Shown here: positions 39,155 to 48,312 of the stretch, in pieces
Layout of the letters: each line of letters begins with the position of its first letter
Numbering within the stretch: position 1 is the stretch's first letter
DNA from: Pseudomonas sp. AFG_SD02_1510_Pfu_092
GTDB lineage: Bacteria > Pseudomonadota > Gammaproteobacteria > Pseudomonadales > Pseudomonadaceae
Reading direction: 5' to 3'
DNA: 64,000 bases
NCBI RefSeq assembly: GCF_003331055.1
Contig: NZ_PUQD01000001.1
Location: 124,001 to 188,000 of the forward strand
Made by a program: the position numbers and the translations under genes
The notes under the pieces: generated by a model
What the model was told of the DNA's origin: nothing
The model's input: only the letters and a program-made list of their open reading frames with translations
Database searches by the model: none

Positions 39155-40054
39155 ATGTTCGAGCACCTCACCGAGCTGTCGCTGGATACCTTGCGCGTGT
39201 TCGAGGCTGCTGCGCGCCTGCGTGGCTTTACCGCCGCAGCGCTGGAACTGGGCACTACCCAGCCGGCGGTCAGCCAGCAGGTCAAACGGCTGGAGGCACA
39301 GTTGGGCACACGCTTGTTCGACCGCATCTACCGGGGCATCGAGCTGACCGAGGCTGGCCAGCTGCTGTTCGAACAAGTGCATCAAGGCCTGCAGGCCATG
39401 GAAGACGGCGTTGCCCAAGCCAGCGGGCGTGGCCAGCGCGAGGTGTTGCAGGTGGCAACTGACTTCGCCTTTGCGGCGTTCTGGCTGATGCCCCGGCTAC
39501 AGCGCTTTCACGAGGCTTATCCACAGGTGGATGTGAGCCTGGTGACCGGTGAACGCAGCCAGGGCATGTTGCGCCCGGACATCGATGTGGCGGTGTTGTT
39601 TGGTGACGGGCGCTTTCACCAGGGCGAGAGCCGCTGGTTGTTCGATGAGGAAGTGTTCCCGGTGTGCAGCCCTCGGCTGGTTCATGGCAAACCCTTGTCA
39701 GCCGAGGGTTTGCAACGATTGCCCCTGCTCCATCTGAAGGGCGAGCAGGCCAGCCGCTGGTTTGATTGGGCTGGGGTCTTTCGCGGGTTTGGCGTCGCCA
39801 GCCCGCCGCCGGCTGGGCAGTTGCGGTTCGATAACTACACGTTGTTGATTCAGGCGGCGATTGCCGGGCAGGGCGTGGCGATTGGCTGGGGGCACCTGGT
39901 GGATGGGCTGGTGGAGCAAGGCTTGCTGTGCCGGCCATTGGCGGGGAGTTTGCGGTCGGCGCGGGGCTATTACGCGGTGTTGCCGCCGCGCAAGCGGCGT
40001 GGGGCGTTGATCGAGCGGTTTGTGGATTGGCTGGAGCAGGAGCGTAGCCTGTGA
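39155..40054 (+). CDS. LysR-family regulator of the choline-sulfate locus
   Basis: 299 residues with an N-terminal helix-turn-helix (FTAAALELGTTQPAVSQQVKRLE, about 27-49, quoted in part) and a ligand domain of the GcvA type. It is divergent from betC with 108 bp between the starts, the usual layout for a LysR protein and its target. In P. aeruginosa a LysR gene sits at the same place beside betC. The inducer is likely choline-sulfate or choline; this is inference. Confidence 0.88.
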   Translation: MFEHLTELSLDTLRVFEAAARLRGFTAAALELGTTQPAVSQQVKRLEAQLGTRLFDRIYRGIELTEAGQLLFEQVHQGLQAMEDGVAQASGRGQREVLQVATDFAFAAFWLMPRLQRFHEAYPQVDVSLVTGERSQGMLRPDIDVAVLFGDGRFHQGESRWLFDEEVFPVCSPRLVHGKPLSAEGLQRLPLLHLKGEQASRWFDWAGVFRGFGVASPPPAGQLRFDNYTLLIQAAIAGQGVAIGWGHLVDGLVEQGLLCRPLAGSLRSARGYYAVLPPRKRRGALIERFVDWLEQERSL

Positions 40055-40061
40055 CATACCC

Positions 40062-40172
40062 GGGGCCGCTTTGCGGCCCATCGTCGGCAAGCCAGCTCCC
40101 ACAGGTGCTGTACAAGCCTGGAACATGGCGCTGTCCGTGTGGGAGCTGGCTTGCCGGCGATGGGCTGCACAG
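40062..40172. repeat. REP pair, family 2 (GGGCCGC hairpin type)
   Basis: It begins with GGGGCCGC-TTT-GCGGCCC 8 nt after the LysR stop and continues ATCGTCGGCAAGCCAGCTCCCACAGG; the inverted partner is GTGGGAGCTGGCTTGCCGGCGATGGGCTGC. It separates two convergent genes. Confidence 0.88.
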
Positions 40173-40182
40173 CCCTGGCAAT

Positions 40183-40800
40183 CTAGACCACGAAGTTCAG
40201 ATGCTCGCCCCGGTGCAAGTCCAGCTCCAGCATGTCCACCATCCCCGCCGCGACCCTGGCCAAGCGCCGCAACGGCTCGGCCAACCCCGGCTCCAGGGTG
40301 CCCTCGGTACTGCGAAAATGCTCCATCCCCAAGCCAGCCAGTTCTGCGGGCGCATTGATCAGCGTCCAGTGCAACTCACTGCGTTGCAGCCCATCGACCA
40401 CCTGATCCACACATGCCCGCTGCACTGCGCTGTACTTGCCCGGTTCATCCAGCACGTCGAAATCGCCCACCAGCAACAGCCGGCGTATAGTCGTGCGCTT
40501 GAGCCCTGCCAGCAGCGCCTCGCTCATGCTCGCCTGCCGCGGCAGGTCGCCCGGCGCCAGTGTCGACAGCAGCGCAATCACTGCCGAGCCGCCTGCTGCG
40601 CCCTGCTCCGCCTGGTCGGCATCGCCCAGCCCGCCTATCTTGAAATGCAGACCCGGGCGTGGCGCATGGCGGTTGAGGTCATCGACCACGGCGGTAACCT
40701 CATGCTGGCGCGCCAGCAGCTCGACCATCAGGGCACTGCCCAAGCTGCTTTCAGGCCCGAACAGGACCAGTTTGAACACTGGGGTTTCGGCGTTTTTCAC
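40183..40800 (-). CDS. NAD(P)-binding (NmrA/SDR-like) protein
   Basis: 205 residues. A Rossmann-type nucleotide-binding start is visible (FKLVLFGPESSLGSALMVELLARQHEVTAVV, quoted in part), with a modified glycine motif GPESSLG, followed by LLLVGDFDVLDEPGKY and LHWTLINAPAEL, as in atypical SDR/NmrA-like proteins. Catalytic residues are not evident, so it may be a sensor or isomerase. The GTG start at 40800 has GGGAG 7 nt before it. It is divergent from the next gene by 52 bp. Confidence 0.78.
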   Translation of the reverse strand: MKNAETPVFKLVLFGPESSLGSALMVELLARQHEVTAVVDDLNRHAPRPGLHFKIGGLGDADQAEQGAAGGSAVIALLSTLAPGDLPRQASMSEALLAGLKRTTIRRLLLVGDFDVLDEPGKYSAVQRACVDQVVDGLQRSELHWTLINAPAELAGLGMEHFRSTEGTLEPGLAEPLRRLARVAAGMVDMLELDLHRGEHLNFVV

Positions 40801-40852
40801 TGCATCACTCCCTTTGCAGGTGGTGATGGTTGGACCGCAATCAGGAGTTATC

Positions 40853-41185
40853 GTGCAGAGGATCAAGGGCTATCACGCCCACGTTTACTACGACGCAGCG
40901 ACCATCGAGCAGGCGCGTGAACTGTGCGAAGAGGCGGCGCGGTTGTTTCCGGTGAGCATGGGGCGCATGCACCAGAAGCCGGTGGGGCCACACCCGGACT
41001 GGAGCTGCCAGTTGGCGTTCGGGCCAGAGGTGGTGGGGGTGGTGTTGCCCTGGTTGGCGCTGTATCGCAAGGGGCTGGTGGTGTTCATGCACCCGCTGAC
41101 CGGGGATGAACTGGCCGACCACCGCGATCATGCGATCTGGATGGGGGCTGTGAGGCCTTTGGATCTTTCGATTTTTGGGGGCTAG
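40853..41185 (+). CDS. DOPA 4,5-dioxygenase-like protein
   Basis: 110 residues of the DOPA_dioxygen family: GYHAHVYYD at the start (His ligands), MGRMHQKPVGPHPDWSCQLAF in the middle (His43 and His49 region) and HPLTGDELADHRDHAIWMG at the end. Fungal members cleave DOPA; bacterial members have no settled role. AGGAG (40843-40847) is 5 nt before the GTG start. A long open frame upstream is antisense to the neighbour and is not part of it. A REP pair follows. Confidence 0.85.
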   Translation: MQRIKGYHAHVYYDAATIEQARELCEEAARLFPVSMGRMHQKPVGPHPDWSCQLAFGPEVVGVVLPWLALYRKGLVVFMHPLTGDELADHRDHAIWMGAVRPLDLSIFGG

Positions 41186-41200
41186 AGTTGTGTAGCCTGT

Positions 41201-41297
41201 GCCGGCCTCTTCGCGGGTGAACCCGCTCCCACAGGGACCACACAGATACTGAAAGCTGTGAAAAACCTGTGGGAGCGGGTTTACCCGCGAAGCAGGC
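41201..41297. repeat. REP pair, family 1 (inverted)
   Basis: GCCGGCCTCTTCGCGGGTGAACCCGCTCCCACAGG and inverted CCTGTGGGAGCGGGTTTACCCGCGAAG with about 36 nt between lie at the convergent ends of the DOPA-dioxygenase-like gene and trpA. Confidence 0.9.
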
Positions 41298-41305
41298 GAC
41301 GCGGT

Positions 41306-42115
41306 TCAGCGCCGAGCGCCGCGCACCCCTTCAGCCAGTGCCGAGCACAGGCTCAGGACGTCGTTCACCGCCTGCTCGGCACCCTTGGCCTGGGCGATCT
41401 TGTCGACCAGCGCCGAGCCCACCACCACGCCGTCTGCCAGGCGGGCAATGGCGGCCGCCTGCTCTGGCGTGCGAATGCCGAAACCCACGCTGATCGGCAG
41501 ATCGGTATGCCGACGCAGGCGGGCAATGGCCTCGGTGACATGCTCGGTGGTCGCCGAGCCGGCACCGGTCACGCCGGCCACCGACACGTAGTAGACGAAC
41601 CCGGAGCTACGCTCCAGCACCCGCGGCAGGCGCGCGTCGTCGGTGGTCGGGGTGGTCAGGCGGATGAAGTCGATGCCTGCAGCCTGGGCCGGGGTGGCCA
41701 GTTCGGCGTCGTGCTCCGGCGGCAAGTCGACGATGATCAGGCCATCGACGCCCGCCTCTTTGGCTTCAGCCACGAACGCTTCCACGCCAAAGCGGTGGAT
41801 CGGGTTGTAGTAGCCCATCAGCACGATCGGCGTGGCCTGGTTATCCACACGGAATTCGCGAACCATCTGCAAGGTCTTGGCCAGCGTCTGGCCAGCTTCG
41901 AGGGCACGCAGGGTTGCCAGCTGGATGGCTACGCCGTCGGCCATCGGGTCGGTGAACGGCATGCCCAGTTCGATCACGTCGGCACCGGCTGCCGGCAGGC
42001 CCTTGAGGATCTGCAGCGAGGCGTCATAGCCGGGGTCGCCTGCGGTGACGAAGGTGACCAGTGCCGAGCGGCCCTCGGCCTTCAGCTCGGCGAAGCGTTG
42101 TTCAAGACGGCTCAT
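41306..42115 (-). CDS. trpA: Tryptophan synthase alpha chain
   Basis: 269 residues, TIM barrel. It cleaves indole-3-glycerol phosphate to indole and glyceraldehyde-3-phosphate. The signature is [13 protein letters not shown] (about 49-61, catalytic Glu and Asp) with [11 protein letters not shown] following. The ATG overlaps the trpB stop by 4 nt. A perfect DnaA box lies inside at 41841-41849. Confidence 0.98.
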   Translation of the reverse strand: MSRLEQRFAELKAEGRSALVTFVTAGDPGYDASLQILKGLPAAGADVIELGMPFTDPMADGVAIQLATLRALEAGQTLAKTLQMVREFRVDNQATPIVLMGYYNPIHRFGVEAFVAEAKEAGVDGLIIVDLPPEHDAELATPAQAAGIDFIRLTTPTTDDARLPRVLERSSGFVYYVSVAGVTGAGSATTEHVTEAIARLRRHTDLPISVGFGIRTPEQAAAIARLADGVVVGSALVDKIAQAKGAEQAVNDVLSLCSALAEGVRGARR

Positions 42116-43329
42116 GCCTGTTTCTCCTGGGCGGCCATGTGGTTCATGACGGTTTGCATGTCTTTGTCACCGCGGCCCGACAGGCACACGACCATCAGGT
42201 GGTCCTTGGGCAGCTTCGGTGCGCGCTTGATCGCCTCGGCCAGGGCGTGGGAGCTTTCCAGGGCCGGGATGATGCCTTCCAGGCGGCAGGTGGCGTGGAA
42301 CGCGTCCAGCGCTTCGTCGTCGGTAATGCTGACGTACTCCACGCGCTTCACTTCATGCAGGTAGGCATGCTCCGGGCCGATACCCGGGTAGTCCAGGCCG
42401 GCGGAAATCGAATGGGCGTCGGTGATCTGGCCGTCTTCGTCCTGCAGCAGGTAGGTGCGGTTGCCGTGCAGCACGCCGGGGACGCCACCGTTCAGGCTGG
42501 CGGCGTGCTTGTCGGTGTGCACGCCGTGGCCGCCGGCTTCGACGCCGATGATCTGTACGCTGGGTTCTTCGAGGAATTCATGGAACAGGCCCATAGCGTT
42601 GGAGCCGCCACCGACGCAGGCAACCAGGCTGTCTGGCAGGCGGCCTTCCTTCTCGTGCAGCTGGGCGCGGGTTTCCTTGCCGATGATCGACTGGAAGTCG
42701 CGAACCATGGCCGGATACGGGTGTGGGCCGGCCACGGTGCCGATCAGGTAGAAGGTGTCTTCGACGTTGGTGACCCAGTCGCGCAGGGCCTCGTTCATGG
42801 CGTCTTTCAGGGTGCCGGTGCCGGCAGTCACCGGGACGATCTCGGCGCCCAGCAGTTTCATGCGGAACACGTTGGCCTGCTGGCGCTCGATGTCGGTGGC
42901 GCCCATGTAGATCACGCAAGGCAACCCGAAGCGTGCGGCCACGGTGGCGGTGGCCACGCCGTGCATGCCGGCGCCGGTTTCGGCGATCAGGCGCTTCTTG
43001 CCCATGCGCTTGGCCAGCAATACCTGGCCGATGCAGTTGTTTACCTTGTGCGCGCCGGTGTGGTTGAGCTCTTCACGCTTGAAGAAGATCTTCGCGCCAC
43101 CGCAGTGCTCGGTCAGGCGCTCGGCGAAGTACAGCGGGTTGGGGCGGCCGATGTAGTCGCGCTGGAAGTAGGCCAGTTCTTCGAGGAATTTCGGGTCGGC
43201 CTTGGCCGCTTCGTACTCACGGGCCAGGTCCAGCACCAGTGGCATGAGGGTTTCGGCCACGTAGCGGCCGCCGAACGAGCCGAACAGGCCGTTGGCGTCG
43301 GGGCCGGGGCGGTATTGGGACTGGGTCAT
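42112..43329 (-). CDS. trpB: Tryptophan synthase beta chain
   Basis: 405 residues, PLP-dependent. It condenses indole and serine to tryptophan. The PLP lysine lies in [11 protein letters not shown] (about 87-97) and the phosphate-binding [10 protein letters not shown] follows near 233. It starts [24 protein letters not shown]. trpA follows with overlap. It is divergent from trpI with 110 bp between start codons, the classic Pseudomonas trpI-trpBA arrangement. Confidence 0.98.
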   Translation of the reverse strand: MTQSQYRPGPDANGLFGSFGGRYVAETLMPLVLDLAREYEAAKADPKFLEELAYFQRDYIGRPNPLYFAERLTEHCGGAKIFFKREELNHTGAHKVNNCIGQVLLAKRMGKKRLIAETGAGMHGVATATVAARFGLPCVIYMGATDIERQQANVFRMKLLGAEIVPVTAGTGTLKDAMNEALRDWVTNVEDTFYLIGTVAGPHPYPAMVRDFQSIIGKETRAQLHEKEGRLPDSLVACVGGGSNAMGLFHEFLEEPSVQIIGVEAGGHGVHTDKHAASLNGGVPGVLHGNRTYLLQDEDGQITDAHSISAGLDYPGIGPEHAYLHEVKRVEYVSITDDEALDAFHATCRLEGIIPALESSHALAEAIKRAPKLPKDHLMVVCLSGRGDKDMQTVMNHMAAQEKQA

Positions 43330-43439
43330 GGGGCGCTCCAGGGCGTGATGAATGAGTGATGGGCTTTACTGTAACCACGGCAAGCCCGGCTGAAAACCGA
43401 TAAGATTGCGCAAACTTGTCAGAAAAACTCACAGCTACC

Positions 43440-44336
43440 ATGGCCCACGACCTCCCTCCCCTCAACGCCCTGCGAGCCTTCGAGGCTACCGCCCGGCTCA
43501 ACAGCGTCAGCCAGGCGGCTGAAGCGCTGCACGTTACCCATGGCGCCGTCAGCCGGCAGATCAAAGTGCTTGAAGCGCACTTGGGCGTGGCGCTGTTCGT
43601 CAAGGACGGGCGTGGCATCAAACTCACAGATGCCGGCGTGCGCCTGCGCGATGCCAGTGGCGAAGCCTTCGACCGCCTGCGCAGTGTCTGTGCCGAGCTC
43701 AGCCGTGATGTCAGCGAGGCGCCGTTCGTGCTGGGCTGCTCGGGCAGCCTGCTGGCGCGCTGGTTCATCCCGCGATTGGGGCGGCTGCAGGCCGATTTGC
43801 CTGAGCTGCGCCTGCACCTGTCGGCCGGTGAAGGCGACCTCGACCCTCGCCGCCCGGGGCTGGATGCCTTGCTGGTGTATGCCGAGCCACCGTGGCCGGC
43901 GGACATGCAGGTGCATGTGCTGGCCGAGGAACGCATCGGGCCGGTCCTCAGCCCGCATTTCGCCGGTTGTGAGCGCTTGCAGGGCGCACCGGCCAAGGCC
44001 TTGCTGGGCGAGGCCTTGCTGCACACCACTTCGCGCCCGCAGGCGTGGCCGAGCTGGGCCCTGGAGCAGGGGTTGGACGTAGCGGCCTTGCATTACGGGC
44101 AGGCCTTCGAGCATTTGTACTATTTGCTGGAGGCTGCCGTGGCCGGGTTGGGCGTGGCGATCGCGCCGCAGCCGCTGGTCGCCGATGACCTGCGGGCGGG
44201 CCGCCTGATAGCGCCGTGGGGCTTTTCGCCTACCGCTGCAGCGCTGGCACTGTGGGTGCCCCGGCGCGCCGCGGACGGGCGCGCCGAGCAGTTGGCGCAG
44301 TGGTTACGTGCGGAACTGGCGCGCCAGAGCGCTTAG
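43440..44336 (+). CDS. trpI: LysR-family activator TrpI of trpBA
   Basis: 298 residues, starting [20 protein letters not shown], with a helix-turn-helix ([19 protein letters not shown], about 25-43). In Pseudomonas TrpI activates trpBA in response to indoleglycerol phosphate. Position and orientation beside trpB agree. The intergenic region contains TTGCGCAA (43406-43413), an 8-bp palindrome that may be part of a TrpI site. The stop overlaps the convergent DUF883 gene by 4 nt. Confidence 0.93.
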   Translation: MAHDLPPLNALRAFEATARLNSVSQAAEALHVTHGAVSRQIKVLEAHLGVALFVKDGRGIKLTDAGVRLRDASGEAFDRLRSVCAELSRDVSEAPFVLGCSGSLLARWFIPRLGRLQADLPELRLHLSAGEGDLDPRRPGLDALLVYAEPPWPADMQVHVLAEERIGPVLSPHFAGCERLQGAPAKALLGEALLHTTSRPQAWPSWALEQGLDVAALHYGQAFEHLYYLLEAAVAGLGVAIAPQPLVADDLRAGRLIAPWGFSPTAAALALWVPRRAADGRAEQLAQWLRAELARQSA

Positions 44337-44656
44337 TTGCGCTTGCACAGCAGGTAGGCCGCCAGCAGGCCCAGTGCGCCGATGGCAACACCCGCCGTGG
44401 TGTACGGGTGTTCCTGGGCGTAATCACGGGTGGCGATGCCGGTCTGGCGGGTCCGCTGCTTCACTTCCTCGTAGGCATCGCTCAGCAGGCTGCGGGAATG
44501 CCGAAGGGCGCTCTCGGCGTTGCTGCGGATGGCCTTCACCGACTTCTGAGATTCTTCCGACGCGTCATGTTTGAGGTTCTCCAGGCTCTTCAGAAGGCTC
44601 TCGATTTCGGCTTCCATACTTTCCAGGGACGTTTTACGCAGCGAATTGCGGTGCAT
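44333..44656 (-). CDS. DUF883 (ElaB/YqjD-like) membrane-anchored protein
   Basis: 107 residues. An amphipathic helical part (about 10-80, rich in Glu/Lys/Ser: [19 protein letters not shown]) is followed by one C-terminal membrane segment ([19 protein letters not shown], about 85-103) and a basic tail CKRN. E. coli relatives ElaB and YqjD bind ribosomes at the membrane in stationary phase. AAGGAGAG precedes the ATG at 44656. The longer open frame upstream is not coding. Confidence 0.87.
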   Translation of the reverse strand: MHRNSLRKTSLESMEAEIESLLKSLENLKHDASEESQKSVKAIRSNAESALRHSRSLLSDAYEEVKQRTRQTGIATRDYAQEHPYTTAGVAIGALGLLAAYLLCKRN

Positions 44657-44806
44657 GTTGACTCTCCTTCGCGTTGTGGACTGTAGAGGTTGCGACTGCC
44701 AAGCGAAGCGAAAGTGCGATCGAACTTTTACCAACGGTGACGGTTCGCAGGTAAACCCTGCCTGCGCTGCTAGGCTGAATCTCACCGTTATCCAAGGAGA
44801 GCGCTC

Positions 44807-45022
44807 ATGACCGATCATCACACCTACAAGAAGATCGAACTGGTGGGGTCGTCGACCACCAGCATCGAGGAGGCCATCAACAACGCCCTGGCCGAAGCGG
44901 GCAAAAGCATCAAGCACCTGGAGTGGTTCGAGGTGATCGACACCCGGGGCCATATCCGCGACAACAAGGCGGCGCACTTCCAGGTCACGCTGAAGGTTGG
45001 CTTCCGCATCGCCAACAGCTGA
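44807..45022 (+). CDS. Dodecin (flavin-binding)
   Basis: 71 residues, the dodecin length. It begins MTDHHTYKKIELVGSSTTSIEEA and contains WFEVIDTRGHI, with the aromatic residue that stacks on flavin, then FQVTLKVGFRI. Dodecins form 12-mers that store or buffer FMN/riboflavin or CoA. AAGGAGAG lies before the ATG. A terminator follows at 45071. Confidence 0.93.
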   Translation: MTDHHTYKKIELVGSSTTSIEEAINNALAEAGKSIKHLEWFEVIDTRGHIRDNKAAHFQVTLKVGFRIANS

Positions 45023-45070
45023 AACACTGCCGAGCTGGATGAGCCCGGCATGATGGGGTATCCAGGGATG

Positions 45071-45094
45071 GGGCGCCTTGGCGGGCGCCCTTTC
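45071..45094 (+). terminator. Intrinsic terminator after dodecin gene
   Basis: GGGCGCC-TTGGCG-GGCGCCC followed by TTT: 7-bp perfect stem, 6-nt loop, short T-run, 48 nt after the dodecin stop. Confidence 0.75.
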
Positions 45095-45123
45095 CGATTT
45101 CATCTGCACAAGGAAAGCGAGTG

Positions 45124-45345
45124 ATGAACAGACTGATTCTGGCGCTGGGCCTGATGACCCTGGCCGGTGGTGCGCTGGCAGCAGGCAAGCCGTGCGAGGA
45201 ACTGAAGGCGGAGATTGCGGCCAAGCTGGAGGCCAAGGGGGTCACCGGCTACAAACTGGAGATCGTCGACAAGGGCGACCCGGCCGGGAAGGTGATTGGC
45301 AGCTGCGAAGGTGGGACCAAGGAGATTGTCTACCGTCGCGGTTGA
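45124..45345 (+). CDS. DUF1161 periplasmic protein, copy A
   Basis: 73 residues with a signal peptide (NRLILALGLMTLAGGALA, cleavage near AAG). A short DUF1161 domain follows: KPCEELKAEIAAKLEAKGV, then GSCEGGTKEIVYRR. Two cysteines (in KPCEEL and GSCEGG) are conserved with copy B at 47101 and may form a disulfide. Function unknown. AAGGAAA precedes the ATG at 45124; a GTG directly before it is also in frame. Confidence 0.85.
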   Translation: MNRLILALGLMTLAGGALAAGKPCEELKAEIAAKLEAKGVTGYKLEIVDKGDPAGKVIGSCEGGTKEIVYRRG

Positions 45346-45356
45346 TGTGTTGGCGT

Positions 45357-45441
45357 CTTCGCGGGCTCGCCCGCTCCCACAGGGACTGCACAGACGCTGA
45401 AACCTGTGGAGTACCTGTGGGAGCGGGCAAGCCCGCGAAGA
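45357..45441. repeat. REP pair, family 1 variant (inverted)
   Basis: CTTCGCGGGCTCGCCCGCTCCCACAGG and inverted CCTGTGGGAGCGGGCAAGCCCGCGAAG lie between the convergent DUF1161 copy A and the luciferase-like gene. Confidence 0.9.
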
Positions 45442-45444
45442 AGG

Positions 45445-46449
45445 TCACGCGGTCTTGAGCGCCTGCGCCAGCAGTTCATAGGACCGAATCCGGTCCGCAT
45501 GCTCATACAAATCACAGGTGAACATCAGCTCATCTGCCCCGGTCTGCTCCAGCAGCACTTCCACCTTGGCCCGCACCTTCTGCGGGCTGCCGATCATCGC
45601 CAGGCCGAGGAAGCTGCCTACCGCGTCCCGCTCATGGGGCAGCCACAGCCCATCCATGCTTTCCACCGGCGGCTTTTGCATCAGGCTCTGCCCGCGAATC
45701 AGCGCGAGGATGCGCTGGTACACCGATGTGGCCAGGTACTCGGCCTGTTCATCGCTATCCGCCACCACCATCGGGATGCCGAGCATCACATACGGTTTGT
45801 CCAGCGTGGTCGAGGGCTTGAAGTGGTTGCGATACACGCGGATCGCCTCGTGCATCAGGCGCGGCGCGAAGTGCGAGGCGAAGGCGTAGGGCATGCCGCG
45901 CATCCCGGCCAGCTGGGCACTGAACAGGCTGGAACCGAGCAGCCACATCGGCACCTCGGTGTCGTGGCCAGGCACGGCGATCACTTTTTGATCATCGGTA
46001 CGCGGGCCGAGATAGCGTGACAATTCCTCGACGTCATCCGGGAAATCGTCCGGGCCGCCGGCACGGTCACGGCGCAAGGCATAGGCGGTCATCTGGTCGG
46101 AACCCGGGGCGCGGCCCAGGCCCAGGTCGATGCGCCCCGGGTACAGGCTGGCGAGGGTGCCGAACTGTTCGGCGATCACCAGCGGCGCATGGTTGGGCAG
46201 CATGACCCCGCCAGAGCCCACGCGAATGCTCGAGGTACCACCGGCCAGGTAGCCGATCAGCACCGAGGTTGCCGAACTGGCGATGCCGTCCATGTTGTGG
46301 TGCTCGGCCACCCAGAAGCGGTTGTAACCAAAGCGCTCGACATGCTGCGCCAGGTCCAGCGAGTTGCGCAGCGACTGCGCAGGGCCGGCGTCGGCGCGCA
46401 CCGGCACCAGGTCGAGGGTGGAAATTTTCAGATCACGCAGCTGGGTCAT
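45445..46449 (-). CDS. Luciferase-like monooxygenase (LLM) family flavoprotein
   Basis: 334 residues, TIM-barrel bacterial-luciferase fold: [19 protein letters not shown] (about 43-61), the flavin-binding region [21 protein letters not shown] (quoted in part) and [11 protein letters not shown]. This subgroup (YhbW-like) uses reduced FMN, and the substrate is not known. It is divergent from an OsmC-type gene across 152 bp. Confidence 0.87.
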   Translation of the reverse strand: MTQLRDLKISTLDLVPVRADAGPAQSLRNSLDLAQHVERFGYNRFWVAEHHNMDGIASSATSVLIGYLAGGTSSIRVGSGGVMLPNHAPLVIAEQFGTLASLYPGRIDLGLGRAPGSDQMTAYALRRDRAGGPDDFPDDVEELSRYLGPRTDDQKVIAVPGHDTEVPMWLLGSSLFSAQLAGMRGMPYAFASHFAPRLMHEAIRVYRNHFKPSTTLDKPYVMLGIPMVVADSDEQAEYLATSVYQRILALIRGQSLMQKPPVESMDGLWLPHERDAVGSFLGLAMIGSPQKVRAKVEVLLEQTGADELMFTCDLYEHADRIRSYELLAQALKTA

Positions 46450-46601
46450 GGAGCCTCCGCAAAAGTGGTTGGCCAGAGGCCTTTATGACTCTGTATGGGC
46501 GCATTCGTTGGATTCAATGCTCGCGGTCGGATTGCGCTGAACTTGCTGTACGAAGTGGGCCTCTGAACCGTAGGTAAGCAACTCAGTGACCAGGAGGCAT
46601 C

Positions 46602-47027
46602 ATGAAAAAGACAGCATCGGCGATCTGGCAAGGCGGGCTGAAGGACGGCAAAGGCCTGCTTTCCACGGAAAGCGGCGCGCTCAAGCAGAACCCCTACGGC
46701 TTCAATACCCGTTTCGAGGGTTCGCCCGGAACCAACCCGGAAGAGCTGATTGGCGCAGCGCACGCCGGCTGCTTCTCGATGGCGCTGTCGATGATGCTGG
46801 GCGAGGCGGGGCTCACCCCGGACCGGATCGACACGGCTGCCGAAGTCACCCTCGACAAACAGCCTGACGGCTTTGCCATTACCGCCGTGCACCTGGTGCT
46901 CAGGGCCAAGGTACCCGGGGCAAGCGAGGCGCAGTTCCTGGAGATCGCCAACAAGGCCAAGGCCGGGTGCCCGGTGTCCAAGGTGCTGAACGCGAAGATC
47001 AGCCTGGATGCCGCGCTGGTAGGTTGA
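46602..47027 (+). CDS. OsmC-family peroxiredoxin
   Basis: 141 residues, starting MKKTASAIWQGGLKDGKG. The two catalytic cysteines are in HAGCFSMALSMML (about 59) and KAGCPVSKVL (about 124), which mark OsmC-type hydroperoxide reductases. It detoxifies organic peroxides in the cytosol. AGGAGG is placed well before the ATG. A perfect 14-bp palindrome GGCAGCATGCTGCC (47070-47083) follows in the gap to the next gene. Confidence 0.93.
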   Translation: MKKTASAIWQGGLKDGKGLLSTESGALKQNPYGFNTRFEGSPGTNPEELIGAAHAGCFSMALSMMLGEAGLTPDRIDTAAEVTLDKQPDGFAITAVHLVLRAKVPGASEAQFLEIANKAKAGCPVSKVLNAKISLDAALVG

Positions 47028-47100
47028 AGCCGTGCAACGAGGGTAGTTTGCTGTAGTCTGAACAGCGTCGGCAGCATGCTGCCCCTTCAGGAGCCGTTTC

Positions 47101-47334
47101 ATGATTCGCGTAGCAATCGCCGTGCTGGCTTCCCTGGTCGCCACCTCTGCGCTGGCGGCAGTCAAGCCGTGCGAGGAGCTCAAGACCGAGATCGAGGCCA
47201 AGATCCAGGCTCAGGGGGTTACCTCCTACACCCTGGAGATCGTGCCCAACAGCGAGGTCAAGGACCCCAACATGGTGGTCGGGACCTGCGATGGTGGGAC
47301 CAGGAAGATCATTTACCAGAAAAATGATCGGTAG
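47101..47334 (+). CDS. DUF1161 periplasmic protein, copy B
   Basis: 77 residues with a signal peptide (MIRVAIAVLASLVATSALAA) and the DUF1161 core KPCEELKTEIEAKIQAQGV, then GTCDGGTRKIIY. It is clearly a paralogue of the gene at 45124, about 2 kb away. The same two cysteines are kept. A hairpin terminator begins 4 nt after the stop. Confidence 0.85.
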   Translation: MIRVAIAVLASLVATSALAAVKPCEELKTEIEAKIQAQGVTSYTLEIVPNSEVKDPNMVVGTCDGGTRKIIYQKNDR

Positions 47335-47337
47335 CGC

Positions 47338-47360
47338 CCGGGGCCGCTTTGCGGCCCCGG
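47338..47360. terminator. Hairpin terminator between convergent genes
   Basis: CCGGGGCCGC-TTT-GCGGCCCCGG is a perfect 10-bp stem with a 3-nt loop, just after the DUF1161 copy B stop and before the end of the convergent lipoprotein gene. It is the same GGGCCGC-TTT-GCGGCCC core as in the family 2 REP elements. Confidence 0.8.
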
Positions 47361-47361
47361 C

Positions 47362-47775
47362 TCATGGAATGCAGAACACTTCGCTAGGCTCGTTGACCAC
47401 TACCTTGCGGCTGCTGTCGTACAGCAGCACCTGCGGCTCCATCACCGGGGCCCGTGCTTCCAGGCGATAGCGTTCACCGGCCTTGAAGTCGTCGAAGCGT
47501 ACGGTCAGGTAGCAGGTTCGGTCCCTGGGGTTGATGGCCATGCCGCCCGAATAGATTTCATAATCGAAACGCACGACCAGTTCGTGCTTGCCAGGGGTCA
47601 CCTGGAAGTAGCGGCCATCATCCAGGCGCTTGCCGTCGAGGCGGTCGGCCATGATCACCCGGCCCGGGGTCATGGTGTACAGATCGACCCAGGCCTGCTT
47701 GGGGTCGACCGGCGGCAAGGGGCTGGCGCAGGCCCCCAGTGTACTGAGGGCGATCAGCATCATGGGTTGGCGCAT
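47362..47775 (-). CDS. Predicted outer-membrane or periplasmic lipoprotein, copy 1
   Basis: 137 residues. A lipoprotein signal ends in LGAC with Cys16 as the lipidated residue. The mature part starts ASPLPPVDPKQAWVDLY and contains DDGRYFQVTPGKHELVVRF, a beta-rich PEGA-like stretch, and a late pair of cysteines. It is a paralogue of the next gene (VDPKQAWVDL versus PDPNQAWIDL). Function unknown. Confidence 0.82.
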   Translation of the reverse strand: MRQPMMLIALSTLGACASPLPPVDPKQAWVDLYTMTPGRVIMADRLDGKRLDDGRYFQVTPGKHELVVRFDYEIYSGGMAINPRDRTCYLTVRFDDFKAGERYRLEARAPVMEPQVLLYDSSRKVVVNEPSEVFCIP

Positions 47776-47830
47776 GGCAAGACTCCCGCTTGCAATCTAC
47801 ACGCTACAAGCATAGCGCCGTTTGTGCCGT

Positions 47831-48244
47831 TCAGGTGCGTTGGCAGCCTGCTGGCAGGCCTTGGCCAACGAGTTTCTGCTGGTAGTCATAGAGTTTGATC
47901 CAGGGGCGGAAACCAATGCTGCCGGCCTGCAACTGGTAGCGCTGCCCGGCGCTGAAATCCTTGAAGGTCAGCTTGACCTGGCAATCACGCCACAGCGGCT
48001 CATCGACCGGGCCGATGTTGCTGGGGGTAACCGGGAACTGATAACGCACCGTCAACTCGTGGCTGCCGGGCTGTACTTCGAAATAGCGGCTGTCGGCCCA
48101 GTCGCGTTCGTCTACCTGCATGGCGTGCAGCGAGGTGTTGTCATAGGGCGTGAGGTCGATCCAGGCCTGGTTCGGGTCTGGGTCCGGCAAGGTCGAACAG
48201 GCGGATATCAGCAACAGTGAGCTGGTGACCAACAGTGCACGCAT
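47831..48244 (-). CDS. Predicted outer-membrane or periplasmic lipoprotein, copy 2
   Basis: 137 residues, the same length as its neighbour. The signal ends LISAC (Cys16). The mature part contains DPNQAWIDLTPYD, SRYFEVQPGSHELTVRYQF and a late cysteine (PAGCQ). Similarity to copy 1 covers the whole length, pointing to a tandem duplication. AAGGGGA precedes the ATG. Confidence 0.82.
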   Translation of the reverse strand: MRALLVTSSLLLISACSTLPDPDPNQAWIDLTPYDNTSLHAMQVDERDWADSRYFEVQPGSHELTVRYQFPVTPSNIGPVDEPLWRDCQVKLTFKDFSAGQRYQLQAGSIGFRPWIKLYDYQQKLVGQGLPAGCQRT

Positions 48245-48312
48245 GGCGAAACGTCCCCTTGGCGAGATAGTCTTGGAGTGAATCGGCCTTTGAGCGAGTC
48301 AGACAGTCCCGG

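Noticed and set aside
40436-40852. Long N-terminal extension of the DOPA-dioxygenase-like gene
   Set aside because: Antisense to the NAD(P)-binding protein gene; the GTG at 40853 has a good ribosome binding site and the family starts there.
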